A stretch of DNA of 15,289 nt, taken from Anderseniella sp. (GTDB lineage: Bacteria; Pseudomonadota; Alphaproteobacteria; Rhizobiales; Aestuariivirgaceae). Both the position numbers and the translations under genes were made by a program. The stretch's first letter is position 1. Every line of letters begins with the position of its first letter. Below the pieces are notes generated by a model, which had not been told where the DNA came from, did not search any database, and saw only the letters and a program-made list of their open reading frames with translations. Positions 6,106-13,331 of the stretch are shown one piece after another. The stretch is taken from positions 1-15,289 of the forward strand of contig JABDRA010000488.1 in the NCBI GenBank assembly GCA_013041995.1. Direction: 5' to 3'.

Positions 6106-7431
6106 TTAGATTGCAGACCCGCCGCGCGCGAACTCAGGATAAGCCTCAACACCAATTTCTCCCTTGTCGAGGCCTTCGAGCTCTTCTTCAGGGCTGACCC
6201 TGATGCCGATGGTGGCCTTGAGGATGAGCCAGACGATGGCGCTTGAAACCGACACGAAGATGCCGACTGAAATGACCCCGACCGCCTGTGCATAGAAGGT
6301 GGCATCACCGTTGGTCAACGGCACGACCATGGTGCCCCAGATACCGGCCAGCAAGTGAACCGGAATGGCACCAACCACGTCGTCGATCTTCAGCTTGTCG
6401 AGCATCGGCACGGCAAACACCACGATGACACCGCCTATTCCACCAATCATGATGGCCATGACCGGCGATGGTGTCAGCGGTTCAGCGGTGATCGACACAA
6501 GGCCCGCCAGTGCACCATTGAGCGCCATGGTGACGTCCATCTTCTTGTACACGATCTGGGTCAGGATAATTGCCACCACGACACCGGCTGCTGCGGCCAG
6601 GTTGGTGTTCACGAAGATGCGTGACACCGAAGAGGCGTCCGATATGGTGCCCATCGCAAGTTGCGAGCCGCCATTGAAGCCGAACCAGCCGAACCACAAG
6701 ATGAACGTACCCAGTGTGGCCAGCGGGATGCTCGAGCCAGGTATCGGGTTGATACGGCCGTTTTCGCCGTACTTGCCGGCCCGGGCGCCGAGAATGATGG
6801 CACCCATGAGTGCTGCCCAGCCGCCTGTTGAATGCACCAGCGTCGATCCGGCAAAATCAGAAAAACCAATGCCGTCGAGCCAGCCGGCACCCCATTCCCA
6901 ACTGCCCTGGATCGGATAGATGATACCGGTCAGGATGGCGGTGAAAATGATGAACGGCCAGAACCTGATACGTTCGGCAATGGTGCCGGACACGATGGAC
7001 GCAGTGGCAGCGCAGAACACCATCTGGAAGAACCAGTCTGAGCCTGCCGCATAATCACCGGCATCCGCATCGGTTGCCGGGATGACTTTCGGCGTCGGCG
7101 TTCCCATCCAGCCGGTCCCGGCGGTAACCCCGTCATACATCAGGTTGTACCCCACAACCCAGAACATCAGGCCTGCAACCGAGTATAGGGCGATGTTCTT
7201 CAGGCATTGCATGGATACGTTTTTCGAACGTACCAGACCGGCCTCCAGCATGGCGAAACCGGCTGCCATGAACATGACCAGGAAACCGCCGATGAGAAAC
7301 AGCAGCGATGACAGGATGTACTTTGTATCTGCGGTGGCCTCTGTACTGGCCTGCGCAAATGCGGCATCGCTTCCTGCGACGGCACCGATTGCCAGCACTC
7401 CTGCAAGCGTGAATTTTTGATAAAGGTTCAT
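6106..7431 (-). CDS. amtB: Ammonium transporter AmtB (Amt/MEP/Rh family)
   Basis: A 441-residue inner-membrane ammonium channel, forming trimers in this family. A signal peptide (about 1-26, ending DAAFAQA) precedes eleven hydrophobic segments, matching the Amt fold. The twin pore histidines are H200 in LVHSTGG and H359 in IPVHLLAG. The preceding FSDFAGS carries the conserved binding-site aspartate. SGTIAERI and NGGSQLAMG-type segments are also typical. The C-terminal tail (EEELEGLDKGEIGVEAYPEF) is the conserved cytoplasmic tail that docks PII. I chose ATG 7431, preceded by GAGGG 8 nt upstream; an in-frame GTG at 7446 would read through that site. Only 11 bp separate it from glnK, so the two form one operon, and the PII partner is expected to block the channel when nitrogen is ample. 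Confidence 0.96.
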   Translation of the reverse strand: MNLYQKFTLAGVLAIGAVAGSDAAFAQASTEATADTKYILSSLLFLIGGFLVMFMAAGFAMLEAGLVRSKNVSMQCLKNIALYSVAGLMFWVVGYNLMYDGVTAGTGWMGTPTPKVIPATDADAGDYAAGSDWFFQMVFCAATASIVSGTIAERIRFWPFIIFTAILTGIIYPIQGSWEWGAGWLDGIGFSDFAGSTLVHSTGGWAALMGAIILGARAGKYGENGRINPIPGSSIPLATLGTFILWFGWFGFNGGSQLAMGTISDASSVSRIFVNTNLAAAAGVVVAIILTQIVYKKMDVTMALNGALAGLVSITAEPLTPSPVMAIMIGGIGGVIVVFAVPMLDKLKIDDVVGAIPVHLLAGIWGTMVVPLTNGDATFYAQAVGVISVGIFVSVSSAIVWLILKATIGIRVSPEEELEGLDKGEIGVEAYPEFARGGSAI

Positions 7432-7442
7432 ATCTGTTGCCC

Positions 7443-7781
7443 TCACAGTGCTTCGTCGCCGGACTCGCCGGTACGGATCCGCACGGCACTGTCCAGGTTC
7501 AGAACGAATATCTTTCCGTCACCGATCTGGCCGGTACGGCCTGATTCGGTGATGGTTTCCACAGCCTTGGCTGCAAGCTTGTCTTCAAGTGCAAGTTCGA
7601 TCTTGATCTTTGGCAGGTAAGACACTTCATACTCGGCACCACGATAGATTTCCGTGTGACCTTTCTGGCGCCCATGCCCCTTAACCTCACTCACGGTCAT
7701 GCCCTCAACACCAATGGCGGACAGTGCGGTACGCACTTCCTCCAGCCGATGAGGCTTGATGATCGAGATGATGTATTTCAT
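7443..7781 (-). CDS. glnK: Nitrogen regulatory protein PII (GlnK)
   Basis: A 112-residue PII signal protein, exactly the family's usual length from this start. It is a cytoplasmic trimer that reads 2-oxoglutarate and ATP/ADP. The T-loop carries the uridylylation tyrosine Y51 in YRGAEYEVSYLPK. The B-loop GRTGQIGDGKIFV places K90 as in E. coli, and the C-loop has VRIRTGE. ATG 7781 is chosen because GGGAG (7792-7788) is 6 nt upstream. The ATG at 7787 directly abuts that site and cannot use it. It is named GlnK rather than GlnB because amtB follows at 11 bp. A sigma-54-like promoter and a leader hairpin lie upstream, consistent with NtrC-type induction under nitrogen limitation. Confidence 0.96.
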   Translation of the reverse strand: MKYIISIIKPHRLEEVRTALSAIGVEGMTVSEVKGHGRQKGHTEIYRGAEYEVSYLPKIKIELALEDKLAAKAVETITESGRTGQIGDGKIFVLNLDSAVRIRTGESGDEAL

Positions 7782-7803
7782 TTGCATCTCCCATGTTACC
7801 CAT

Positions 7804-7828
7804 CGCTGTCAGCCTCGAACTGACAGCG
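7804..7828 (-). promoter_or_regulatory. glnK leader hairpin
   Basis: CGCTGTCAG (7804-7812) and CTGACAGCG (7820-7828) form a perfect 9-bp stem with a 7-nt loop. It lies between the predicted transcription start (about 7834) and the glnK ribosome-binding site at 7792-7788. There is no T-tract on either strand. It would sit almost at the 5' end of the mRNA and could stabilise it or modulate translation; this is inference. Confidence 0.55.
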
Positions 7829-7843
7829 TCAATGGAGATGCAT

Positions 7844-7859
7844 TTCAAGCAGCGTGCCA
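7844..7859 (-). promoter_or_regulatory. Sigma-54-like promoter of glnK-amtB
   Basis: On the minus strand TGGCACGCTGCTTGAA matches the -24/-12 consensus TGGCAC-N5-TTGCA with exact spacing. One base of the -12 GC doublet is A (TTGA instead of TTGC). It lies 63 bp upstream of the glnK ATG, as expected for an NtrC-dependent PII-AmtB operon. I see no convincing NtrC palindrome (TGCACC-type) between here and tesB. That stretch, 7860-7972, is very A+T-rich. Confidence 0.6.
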
Positions 7860-7972
7860 AACCGCCTATTTTCTGTAACATATTGAATTAATGAATTAAA
7901 ATTTGGATTGTCAGAATTCCGATTGAAATATTTTGCCTAAAAATTATACAATACTGCTTGAATGCCTAATTA

Positions 7973-8839
7973 TTAGTCGATACTGGTTTTGATGTAACCC
8001 TGTTGTATGACGCTGGCTGTCAGTGTCCCCGTCCGGTTGAAAATATTGACCCTGCCCAACCCCATGCCGGCCTCATTGCCCATCGCCTCGTGGCTCATCA
8101 GCAGCCAGTCGGAAAAGTCTGGTTGATTGTGCATCCACAGGGAATGATCAAGGCTTGCCATGGTGATATCCGCGTCGAAAAAATTGCGCCCGTGGGGATG
8201 AAGACTGCCGTTCAATACCGTCATGTCGGACAGATAACCCAGCAGTATCCATGACAGGTCGCCGGATGGTTGCTGTGTGGTTCGAAGCCTTGCCCAGGTC
8301 AGGCCGGATTCCGGACGGTCAGGCTCTGGATGAACAAAAAGCTCATGATCAACCGGGCGCAGTTCGAAAACCTTATCGCGAGCCAGGTAGGTTTGCGCTC
8401 CGGCTGGCAGAACTGATGCGTAAAGCTCGGCAATCTCGGCTTCGTCAGGCAGGCCTTCCGGTGGATTTGCATCCGGCATCGCCGGATGATGCACCAGGCC
8501 GGAGCTGGATTTTCGGAACGAGGCCTGCAGGCAGAACATCGGTTTGCCGCCCTGGATAAGGGTGACCCGGCGATTGGCGATGGAGCGGCCATCCAGCAGT
8601 CGCTCTACGTGCAGTTCTATCGGTTCATCGATGATACCCGGTCTCAGGAAATAGCCATGCAACGAATGCGGGCTGCGCTGCGGATCATCCATGGTCATCT
8701 GCGCGGCTCTCAAGCCGTGAGACAACAACAGCCCGCCGTAGATTCGCCGCCAGCCAAATTGCGGGCTGCGGCTAAGGAACCGGTTGTCATCGAGGCGTTC
8801 AAGATTGAAACTGGCGACCACTTCGTCGTATTCGGACAT
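7973..8839 (-). CDS. tesB: Acyl-CoA thioesterase II (TesB)
   Basis: A 288-residue double-hotdog thioesterase, essentially the same length as E. coli TesB. It hydrolyses medium- to long-chain acyl-CoA to free acid and CoA in the cytoplasm. Catalytic positions align as D205 in YLSDMTVL, S229 in ASLDHSLW (Thr228 in E. coli; Ser also occurs in the family) and Q279 in VIQQGY. The N-terminal half has the usual RIYGGLLLSHGLRAA and HGYFLRPG segments. It is divergent from the flavin monooxygenase at 8896 with a 56-bp gap. It is separated from glnK downstream by 191 bp that include the glnK promoter, so it is probably its own unit. The start ATG has only a weak purine-rich site upstream. Confidence 0.94.
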   Translation of the reverse strand: MSEYDEVVASFNLERLDDNRFLSRSPQFGWRRIYGGLLLSHGLRAAQMTMDDPQRSPHSLHGYFLRPGIIDEPIELHVERLLDGRSIANRRVTLIQGGKPMFCLQASFRKSSSGLVHHPAMPDANPPEGLPDEAEIAELYASVLPAGAQTYLARDKVFELRPVDHELFVHPEPDRPESGLTWARLRTTQQPSGDLSWILLGYLSDMTVLNGSLHPHGRNFFDADITMASLDHSLWMHNQPDFSDWLLMSHEAMGNEAGMGLGRVNIFNRTGTLTASVIQQGYIKTSID

Positions 8840-8895
8840 TCAACATTCTTTCTGCAAAGCCGGAGTACCAGAGGAACCGGCTATAAAGGCATCCT

Positions 8896-10140
8896 GTGAA
8901 TTCACAACAGCCATATGACGTTATCATTATCGGCGGAGGTCTTGCCGGCCTGACCTGTGGTCTTGCCCTGTCAGGGGATTATTTGTCCATACCCCTGAAA
9001 ACCCTGATTGTAGATGCCGGCCCTGAACTGCGGTCCAGGAGTGTAAGCGCTGACCCTCGCGGGTCAGCCATAACCAAGAGCTCGCGCACCATGCTGCAGA
9101 CACTTGGTGTCTGGGAGGCCGTTGCAGATCAGGCGCAGGCATTTGAAAACATCATTGTGACCGACGGCAGGAACGCCGCTGACACAAGGCCGGCATTGTT
9201 GAGTTTTCTGGAGGCCGGCGAAACGGGTGCTGCATCGGCCTGGATGGTTGAAAACGCCACATTGCTGCGCGCCCTGATTGCAAAGGTTCAACAAACCGAT
9301 CAGATAACCTTCATCGGCAATACGGCGGTTGAGACCTTTGACTTCAACGCATCACCTGCACGTGTCACGACGACAGACGGACGTGCATTTTCTGCGCCGC
9401 TCATTGTGGCTGCGGACGGGCGAAATTCAAAAGCCCGCCACGTGGCAGGTATCGATACGGTGCGATGGGACTATGACCAGTCCGGTATCGCCATGACAGT
9501 GGAACACGAACTTCCGCATCACGGCCGCGCGGAAGAACACTTTCGAAAAGCCGGTCCGTTCGCAATCCTGCCATTGACCGGCAACAGGTCTTCAATTGTG
9601 TGGACCGAACAGACCAAAGACGCAGAGCAACTGATGCAGTTGCCGGAGCATGAATTTCTGGACCAGTTCAAATCGAGGTTCGGCACTCATCTGGGAGAGG
9701 TGAAGCTGGCGACAGGATATGCAGCATGGCCGCTGTCCGTGCAGATTGCCAAAACCTTCATCGGGCAGAGACTGGCGCTGATCGGAGACGCTGCCCATGT
9801 CATTCATCCCATAGCGGGTTTGGGCTTCAACCTGGGACTACGCGATATTGCCGCTCTGAGCGACTGTCTTGGCGACCACGTCCGGCGGGGCCTGGATCCG
9901 GGCGGCCAAAGCTGCCTGAAGGCCTATGAAGCCTGGCGCCGGGCAGACACGATCATGGTGGCGGCAGCCTGTGACGGCTTGAACCGGCTGTTCTCCAACG
10001 CCGCATTGCCGGTTGCAACCCTGAGGCAGGCGGGATTGAAACTCGTCGACCGGTTGCCGCCGTTGAAGGCATTCTTCATGGATCAGGCCGCTGGAATGGC
10101 CGGCAGGCAGCCGCGCCTGTTGCGCGGTGAACCGGACTAA
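8896..10140 (+). CDS. UbiH/UbiF/COQ6-family FAD-dependent hydroxylase
   Basis: A 414-residue class A flavoprotein monooxygenase, probably hydroxylating the ubiquinone ring precursor. The N-terminal dinucleotide-binding GGGLAG is at 13-18. The mid-domain VAADGRNSKAR starts near 171. The second FAD motif, GDAAHVIHPIAGLGFNLGLRD, has D298 and is the signature of the UbiH/UbiF/VisC group. Alphaproteobacteria use several relatives (UbiH, UbiF, UbiI, UbiL, UbiM) with different ring positions; the sequence alone does not tell me which this is, so no symbol is given. The start is GTG at 8896 with AAAGG 6 nt upstream. Its TAA stop overlaps the stop codon of the convergent DUF971 gene. Confidence 0.9.
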   Translation: MNSQQPYDVIIIGGGLAGLTCGLALSGDYLSIPLKTLIVDAGPELRSRSVSADPRGSAITKSSRTMLQTLGVWEAVADQAQAFENIIVTDGRNAADTRPALLSFLEAGETGAASAWMVENATLLRALIAKVQQTDQITFIGNTAVETFDFNASPARVTTTDGRAFSAPLIVAADGRNSKARHVAGIDTVRWDYDQSGIAMTVEHELPHHGRAEEHFRKAGPFAILPLTGNRSSIVWTEQTKDAEQLMQLPEHEFLDQFKSRFGTHLGEVKLATGYAAWPLSVQIAKTFIGQRLALIGDAAHVIHPIAGLGFNLGLRDIAALSDCLGDHVRRGLDPGGQSCLKAYEAWRRADTIMVAAACDGLNRLFSNAALPVATLRQAGLKLVDRLPPLKAFFMDQAAGMAGRQPRLLRGEPD

Positions 10141-10514
10141 TTGCGAGACTTGCCTTCGGCCTCCAGCCGCGCCAGGTATGCAGGCCAGATCACGTCGCGC
10201 TCACGCCCGAGTTTCAACAGGTAGTCCCAACTGAATATGCCGGTTGAATGCATATCGTCGAAGGTCAGCCGGATAGCATAATTTCCCACCGGATCGATCT
10301 TGATGATTGCTACACCGGCCTTGCCGCCAACACAGGTCTTCTGGTCCGCGCTATGGCCCTGTACTTCCGCACTGGGGCTTTCAACACGCAGATACTCCGC
10401 TGACAGCTGGTGCTTTTCATTACCATCAAACGTGACATCCAGTGAACGCCCGGCATCGGTCAGACGAATTTCCTCCACCCAGACCGGGGCACTGTTGCTG
10501 CCTGTCTCAGTCAT
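10137..10514 (-). CDS. DUF971 (GBBH-like N-terminal domain) protein
   Basis: A 125-residue protein consisting of one DUF971 domain. EIRLTDAGRSLDVTF, LSAEYLRVESPSAEVQGH, a C-x-G-G-K segment, IDPVGNYAIRLTFDD and HSTGIFSWDYL are the family's conserved blocks. The same domain forms the N-terminus of gamma-butyrobetaine hydroxylase and is fused to Mrp/ApbC-type Fe-S proteins in some bacteria; the stand-alone form has no established function. The open frame extends upstream, but ATG 10514 is preferred because it begins the domain closely and overlaps the stop of the Trm112 gene by 8 nt, suggesting translational coupling. It is the last gene of a four-gene operon. Confidence 0.88.
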   Translation of the reverse strand: MTETGSNSAPVWVEEIRLTDAGRSLDVTFDGNEKHQLSAEYLRVESPSAEVQGHSADQKTCVGGKAGVAIIKIDPVGNYAIRLTFDDMHSTGIFSWDYLLKLGRERDVIWPAYLARLEAEGKSRN

Positions 10515-10740
10515 CGAGAACCCGCGCCTCTTCAACCAGCATGATCGGAATGCCGTCGCGGATCGGATAGGCCAGGCGGGCGCGCTCTGAAACAAGCTCC
10601 TGGGTCTCGACGTCGTACTTCAGTGTTGCGTGGGTCAGGGGGCACACAAGCATCTCAAGCAATTGTGTGCTGGCACGTCGATAGGTCTGACGGCTGCTGT
10701 CAGCTTCGGCCTTGCCCGGGATGCCGGCTTTGTCGTTCAT
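10507..10740 (-). CDS. Trm112-family protein
   Basis: A small 77-residue protein of the Trm112/YcaR family. Conserved segments are LLEMLVCPLTHATLKYD (C33-P34), LVSERARLAYPIRDGIPIML and VEEAR. Trm112 proteins in eukaryotes and archaea activate several tRNA, rRNA and release-factor methyltransferases; bacterial relatives are shorter, with most zinc cysteines missing, and only one Cys is seen here. About 20 residues precede the core, a little longer than usual. Its ATG overlaps the TGA of the LON-domain gene (ATGA), and its own stop overlaps the DUF971 start, so it is tightly coupled within the operon. A methyltransferase partner is not in the window. Confidence 0.88.
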   Translation of the reverse strand: MNDKAGIPGKAEADSSRQTYRRASTQLLEMLVCPLTHATLKYDVETQELVSERARLAYPIRDGIPIMLVEEARVLDD

Positions 10741-11432
10741 TGCACGACACGCTCACCGCCATCGGGACCGGTTGACATGTCGGCCAGGGCCATGAGTGTC
10801 CTGGTGCGTTGTTTGAGGTTCGGCGCTTCCAGCAGCGCCTGTTTCTCGCCGGCGGTGAAAGAGCCGATCATGGACAGCGTATTGATCAGCGTGGACGTGG
10901 AAACTTCGCGAATCTCGTCCCAGTCAGCCTGCATGGATCGTGCATCCAGAAACCGCCTGAGGCTCGCCAGCAGACGTTCGCGATCCTCGCCGATGGTTTC
11001 ATTTTCGTCGGTGAGGTCCACCAGGAACTCATCATAGTCTGGACGAACAACGCGGAACGGGCTTTGTGAATTTACTTCTTCGGAAATTTTGAAGCGGCAA
11101 ATACCTGTCAGTATGATTTGCACCTGATTGTTTTCAACTTCCAGGAACGACGTAATCCTGCCGGCACATCCGACCTCATACAATTCGGTTCCCGGAACGC
11201 CGCCTGCCGGATCCAGCTCGCGTTCCGTTTCCATATTGCGGGGCTGGATCATGCCAATGAGACGGTTTCCGGAAAGAGCGGTTGAGACCATGTCCAGATA
11301 TCTCGGCTCGAAGATGTTCAGGGGCAGATCACCGCCGGGCAGTAACAATGCGCCCGGCAGTGGGAATATCGGCAGCGTTTTCGGCAGATCTGCGGCTGAC
11401 TGATAGCGCTCATCGTTGGATTTCAAAACCAT
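10737..11432 (-). CDS. LON peptidase substrate-binding (N-domain) protein
   Basis: A 231-residue protein that contains only the PUA-like N-terminal domain of Lon. LPIFPLPGALLLPGG, LNIFEPRYLDMV, GMIQP and CAGRITSF are the conserved blocks, followed by a helical half (about 140-215). There is no AAA+ motor and no Ser-Lys protease dyad, so it cannot be a protease alone; it may bind unfolded protein. The frame is open to a TTG at 11456, but that lies inside the upstream cnoX-like gene. ATG 11432 is preferred, though the AAAGGG site is very close (2 nt). A TTG at 11426 would be better spaced. It lies 16 bp after the cnoX-like gene and overlaps the Trm112 gene by 4 nt. Confidence 0.88.
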   Translation of the reverse strand: MVLKSNDERYQSAADLPKTLPIFPLPGALLLPGGDLPLNIFEPRYLDMVSTALSGNRLIGMIQPRNMETERELDPAGGVPGTELYEVGCAGRITSFLEVENNQVQIILTGICRFKISEEVNSQSPFRVVRPDYDEFLVDLTDENETIGEDRERLLASLRRFLDARSMQADWDEIREVSTSTLINTLSMIGSFTAGEKQALLEAPNLKQRTRTLMALADMSTGPDGGERVVQ

Positions 11433-11448
11433 CACCCTTTGAAACAGA

Positions 11449-12420
11449 CTAGGCAAACAATATCGAGGACAATCGCCTACGGCCCGAAAGTGTCAATTCG
11501 TGGGTCGGACCCCAGGCTTCGAAAAACAACAACAGCTGTTTTCGCGCAGCATCGTCATTCCACGCCCGGTCTTTTTCGATCAGCCACATCAGATTATCCA
11601 GTGCGGTTTCCTCCTGACCTGCTGCGTTCAAGGCAACCGACAGGTCGAGACGGGACTGGAAGTCGGCCTCATTGGCAGCCACAGCCTCGCTCAACCGGGC
11701 AATTTCTCCGTCATCAACCGGTGTTTCTGCTACGGTCAGTGCGGCAAGCGCGCCAGACACATGAGGGTCGTCCACCAGAGCCGGCGGGATGACGGAAAGC
11801 AGTTCGCGTGCGCCGTCGAGATTATCAACCGCAATGTAGGCCTTTGCCATGCCCGCAATGGCCCGGCCGTTTTCCGGTTCGAGCTGCAGGATTTGCTCAA
11901 ATATCGCGATGGCCTCGTCAGCAGCCTCTGATTCCAGCGCGGCCTCTGCGGCTGTCAGCATTTGCTCGACCTGTTCGGCCTGTCCGCCATGGCTGGAGAT
12001 GATCTTGTCGATGAAGGCCCTGAGTTCCGATTCCGGCAGGGCACCCATGAAACCGTCAACGGGCTGCCCGTCGGCAAAGGCAAACACAGCCGGGATCGAC
12101 TGGATGCGCATTTGCTGTGCCAGTTGCTGATTGGCGTCGATGTCGACCTTGACCAGGTTTATCTTGCCGCCGGCCTCGGTGACGATCTTTTCAAGCAGGG
12201 GACCGAGCTGTTTGCACGGGCCGCACCAGGGCGCCCAGAAATCAACAAGCACGGGAACCGACTTTGATGTCTCGATGACATCGCTCATGAAGTTCGCGGT
12301 ATCGGAGTCCTTGATGATTGCCGCTAACGGGGCCGATGACGGGGCCGGGCTGTTTTCCGGTGCAGGTGAATTGCCGCCGGCATTGAACGACGTTCCCATC
12401 GAGAATGTTTGGTTTGTCAT
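11449..12420 (-). CDS. cnoX: Thioredoxin-TPR chaperedoxin (CnoX/YbbN family)
   Basis: A 323-residue cytoplasmic protein. A low-complexity N-terminal tail (about 1-32, Pro/Ser/Ala-rich) precedes a thioredoxin domain (about 33-143) with the intact active site WCGPC (C66, C69) and the cis-proline loop SIPAVFAF. A TPR-like helical region follows (about 150-323). E. coli CnoX lacks one active-site cysteine, whereas alphaproteobacterial members such as that of Caulobacter keep both, as here, so this one may be a real disulfide reductase as well as a holdase that hands clients to GroEL. The start ATG has AGGAAGG 5 nt upstream. It is the first gene of the operon with the LON-domain, Trm112 and DUF971 genes. 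Confidence 0.93.
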   Translation of the reverse strand: MTNQTFSMGTSFNAGGNSPAPENSPAPSSAPLAAIIKDSDTANFMSDVIETSKSVPVLVDFWAPWCGPCKQLGPLLEKIVTEAGGKINLVKVDIDANQQLAQQMRIQSIPAVFAFADGQPVDGFMGALPESELRAFIDKIISSHGGQAEQVEQMLTAAEAALESEAADEAIAIFEQILQLEPENGRAIAGMAKAYIAVDNLDGARELLSVIPPALVDDPHVSGALAALTVAETPVDDGEIARLSEAVAANEADFQSRLDLSVALNAAGQEETALDNLMWLIEKDRAWNDDAARKQLLLFFEAWGPTHELTLSGRRRLSSILFA

Positions 12421-12528
12421 TTGGGCCTTCCTGAGTGCAGCGAGAGAGGTGATGTCGTTAACATGGTCCCGCGGCGGGCATTTTGCAAATCAGCCAGACA
12501 GGTTAACGCTGCCGGATGATGTTCTTGT

Positions 12529-13023
12529 TTAGTCATACAGCTCGATTATCTGCGGTTCATGGCCACAAGAGGAAATGAACTTCAGAAGATCATCCGGTGT
12601 CAGCGTAACCGTGGCCGTATTGACGAGCGGATGGTAGCTGACCACGTCATGTTGCATCATCTTCGCGTCAAGCACGACATTGACCCGATGCGCGGTATCG
12701 TTGATGAGCGCAAACGGGGTGACGGAGCCCGGCTCAACACCCAGCACCTCACCCAACAGGTCCGCCTTGCCGAACGAAATCCTGGCAGCACCGATCAGTG
12801 CCGGCAGCGCCTTGAGGTCGATCACCGCGTCCTCAAGGCAGACCACAAGCCAAAGCGCGCCTTTCTTGTCCTTCAGGAACAGGTTCTTGCAGTGCCCGCC
12901 GGGGATTTCACCGCGCAGCGCGCGCGCCTGTTCAACGGTAAAGACCGCTTCGTGCTCGGTTGTGCCGGCGTTGATGCCGAGGTCGGCGAGGCGCTGAAAG
13001 AGCTGGTCGGGCGTGGTGGACAT
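12529..13023 (-). CDS. Prolyl-tRNA editing domain protein (ProXp-ala / YbaK family)
   Basis: A 164-residue free-standing aminoacyl-tRNA deacylase. EHEAVFTVEQA, GGHCKNLFLKDKK (K46 at the position of the key lysine), FGKADLLGEVLGVEPGSVTPFAL and YHPLVNTAT match the ProXp-ala group, which hydrolyses Ala mischarged on tRNA-Pro. The alternative YbaK/ProXp-x specificity is less likely because of the GSVTPFAL block. The start ATG has GGAG 5 nt upstream. It lies 108 bp upstream of the cnoX-like gene on the same strand; that gap has two GTTAAC sites (12457-12462, 12502-12507) but no clear terminator, so read-through into the cnoX operon is possible. Confidence 0.93.
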   Translation of the reverse strand: MSTTPDQLFQRLADLGINAGTTEHEAVFTVEQARALRGEIPGGHCKNLFLKDKKGALWLVVCLEDAVIDLKALPALIGAARISFGKADLLGEVLGVEPGSVTPFALINDTAHRVNVVLDAKMMQHDVVSYHPLVNTATVTLTPDDLLKFISSCGHEPQIIELYD

Positions 13024-13150
13024 GATGGCTCCGGAAACAGGTCGTCGATAAGAATCTATTTTGTCTGTGATGTGCTATTGCATTTAGTTCCCGCTTGCGC
13101 AATATAGCGGCGCTTGAGACGGCCTTGTTTGCCGTGCAGGCCCCATGGAT

Positions 13151-13225
13151 GCGGGCGTAGCTCAGGGGTAGAGCACAACCTTGCCAAGGTTGGGGTCGTG
13201 AGTTCGAATCTCATCGCCCGCTCCA
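13151..13225 (+). tRNA. tRNA-Gly (anticodon GCC)
   Basis: A full cloverleaf is seen. The acceptor arm GCGGGCG (13151-13157) pairs with CGCCCGC (13215-13221), the discriminator base is T and CCA is encoded (13223-13225). The D-arm has GCTCAGGGGTAGAGC and the T-loop GTTCGAATC. The anticodon stem CAACC/GGTTG encloses TTGCCAA, giving anticodon GCC, which reads GGC and GGT. It stands alone on the plus strand between two minus-strand genes. A small AATCGC/GCGATT stem (13228-13242) follows without a T-run and may be the 3' processing or termination site. Confidence 0.98.
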
Positions 13226-13331
13226 ACAATCGCACAGCGATTAAACAGATACCGCCGGACTTCGGCGCATTTCCTGGAAATACTCGGGCGACACAAGGCA
13301 AAAGGTCTTAAAGATCTTTGCCGCCGTGTTG

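Noticed and set aside
7886..7897. TTAA pair in the glnK upstream region as a CtrA box
   Set aside because: The spacing is 4 bp, not 7, and the surrounding DNA is A+T-rich, where such pairs arise by chance.
10515..10595. Longer N-terminus for the DUF971 protein
   Set aside because: The extra 27 residues lie inside the Trm112 gene and look like its other-frame translation; ATG 10514 begins just before the conserved domain.
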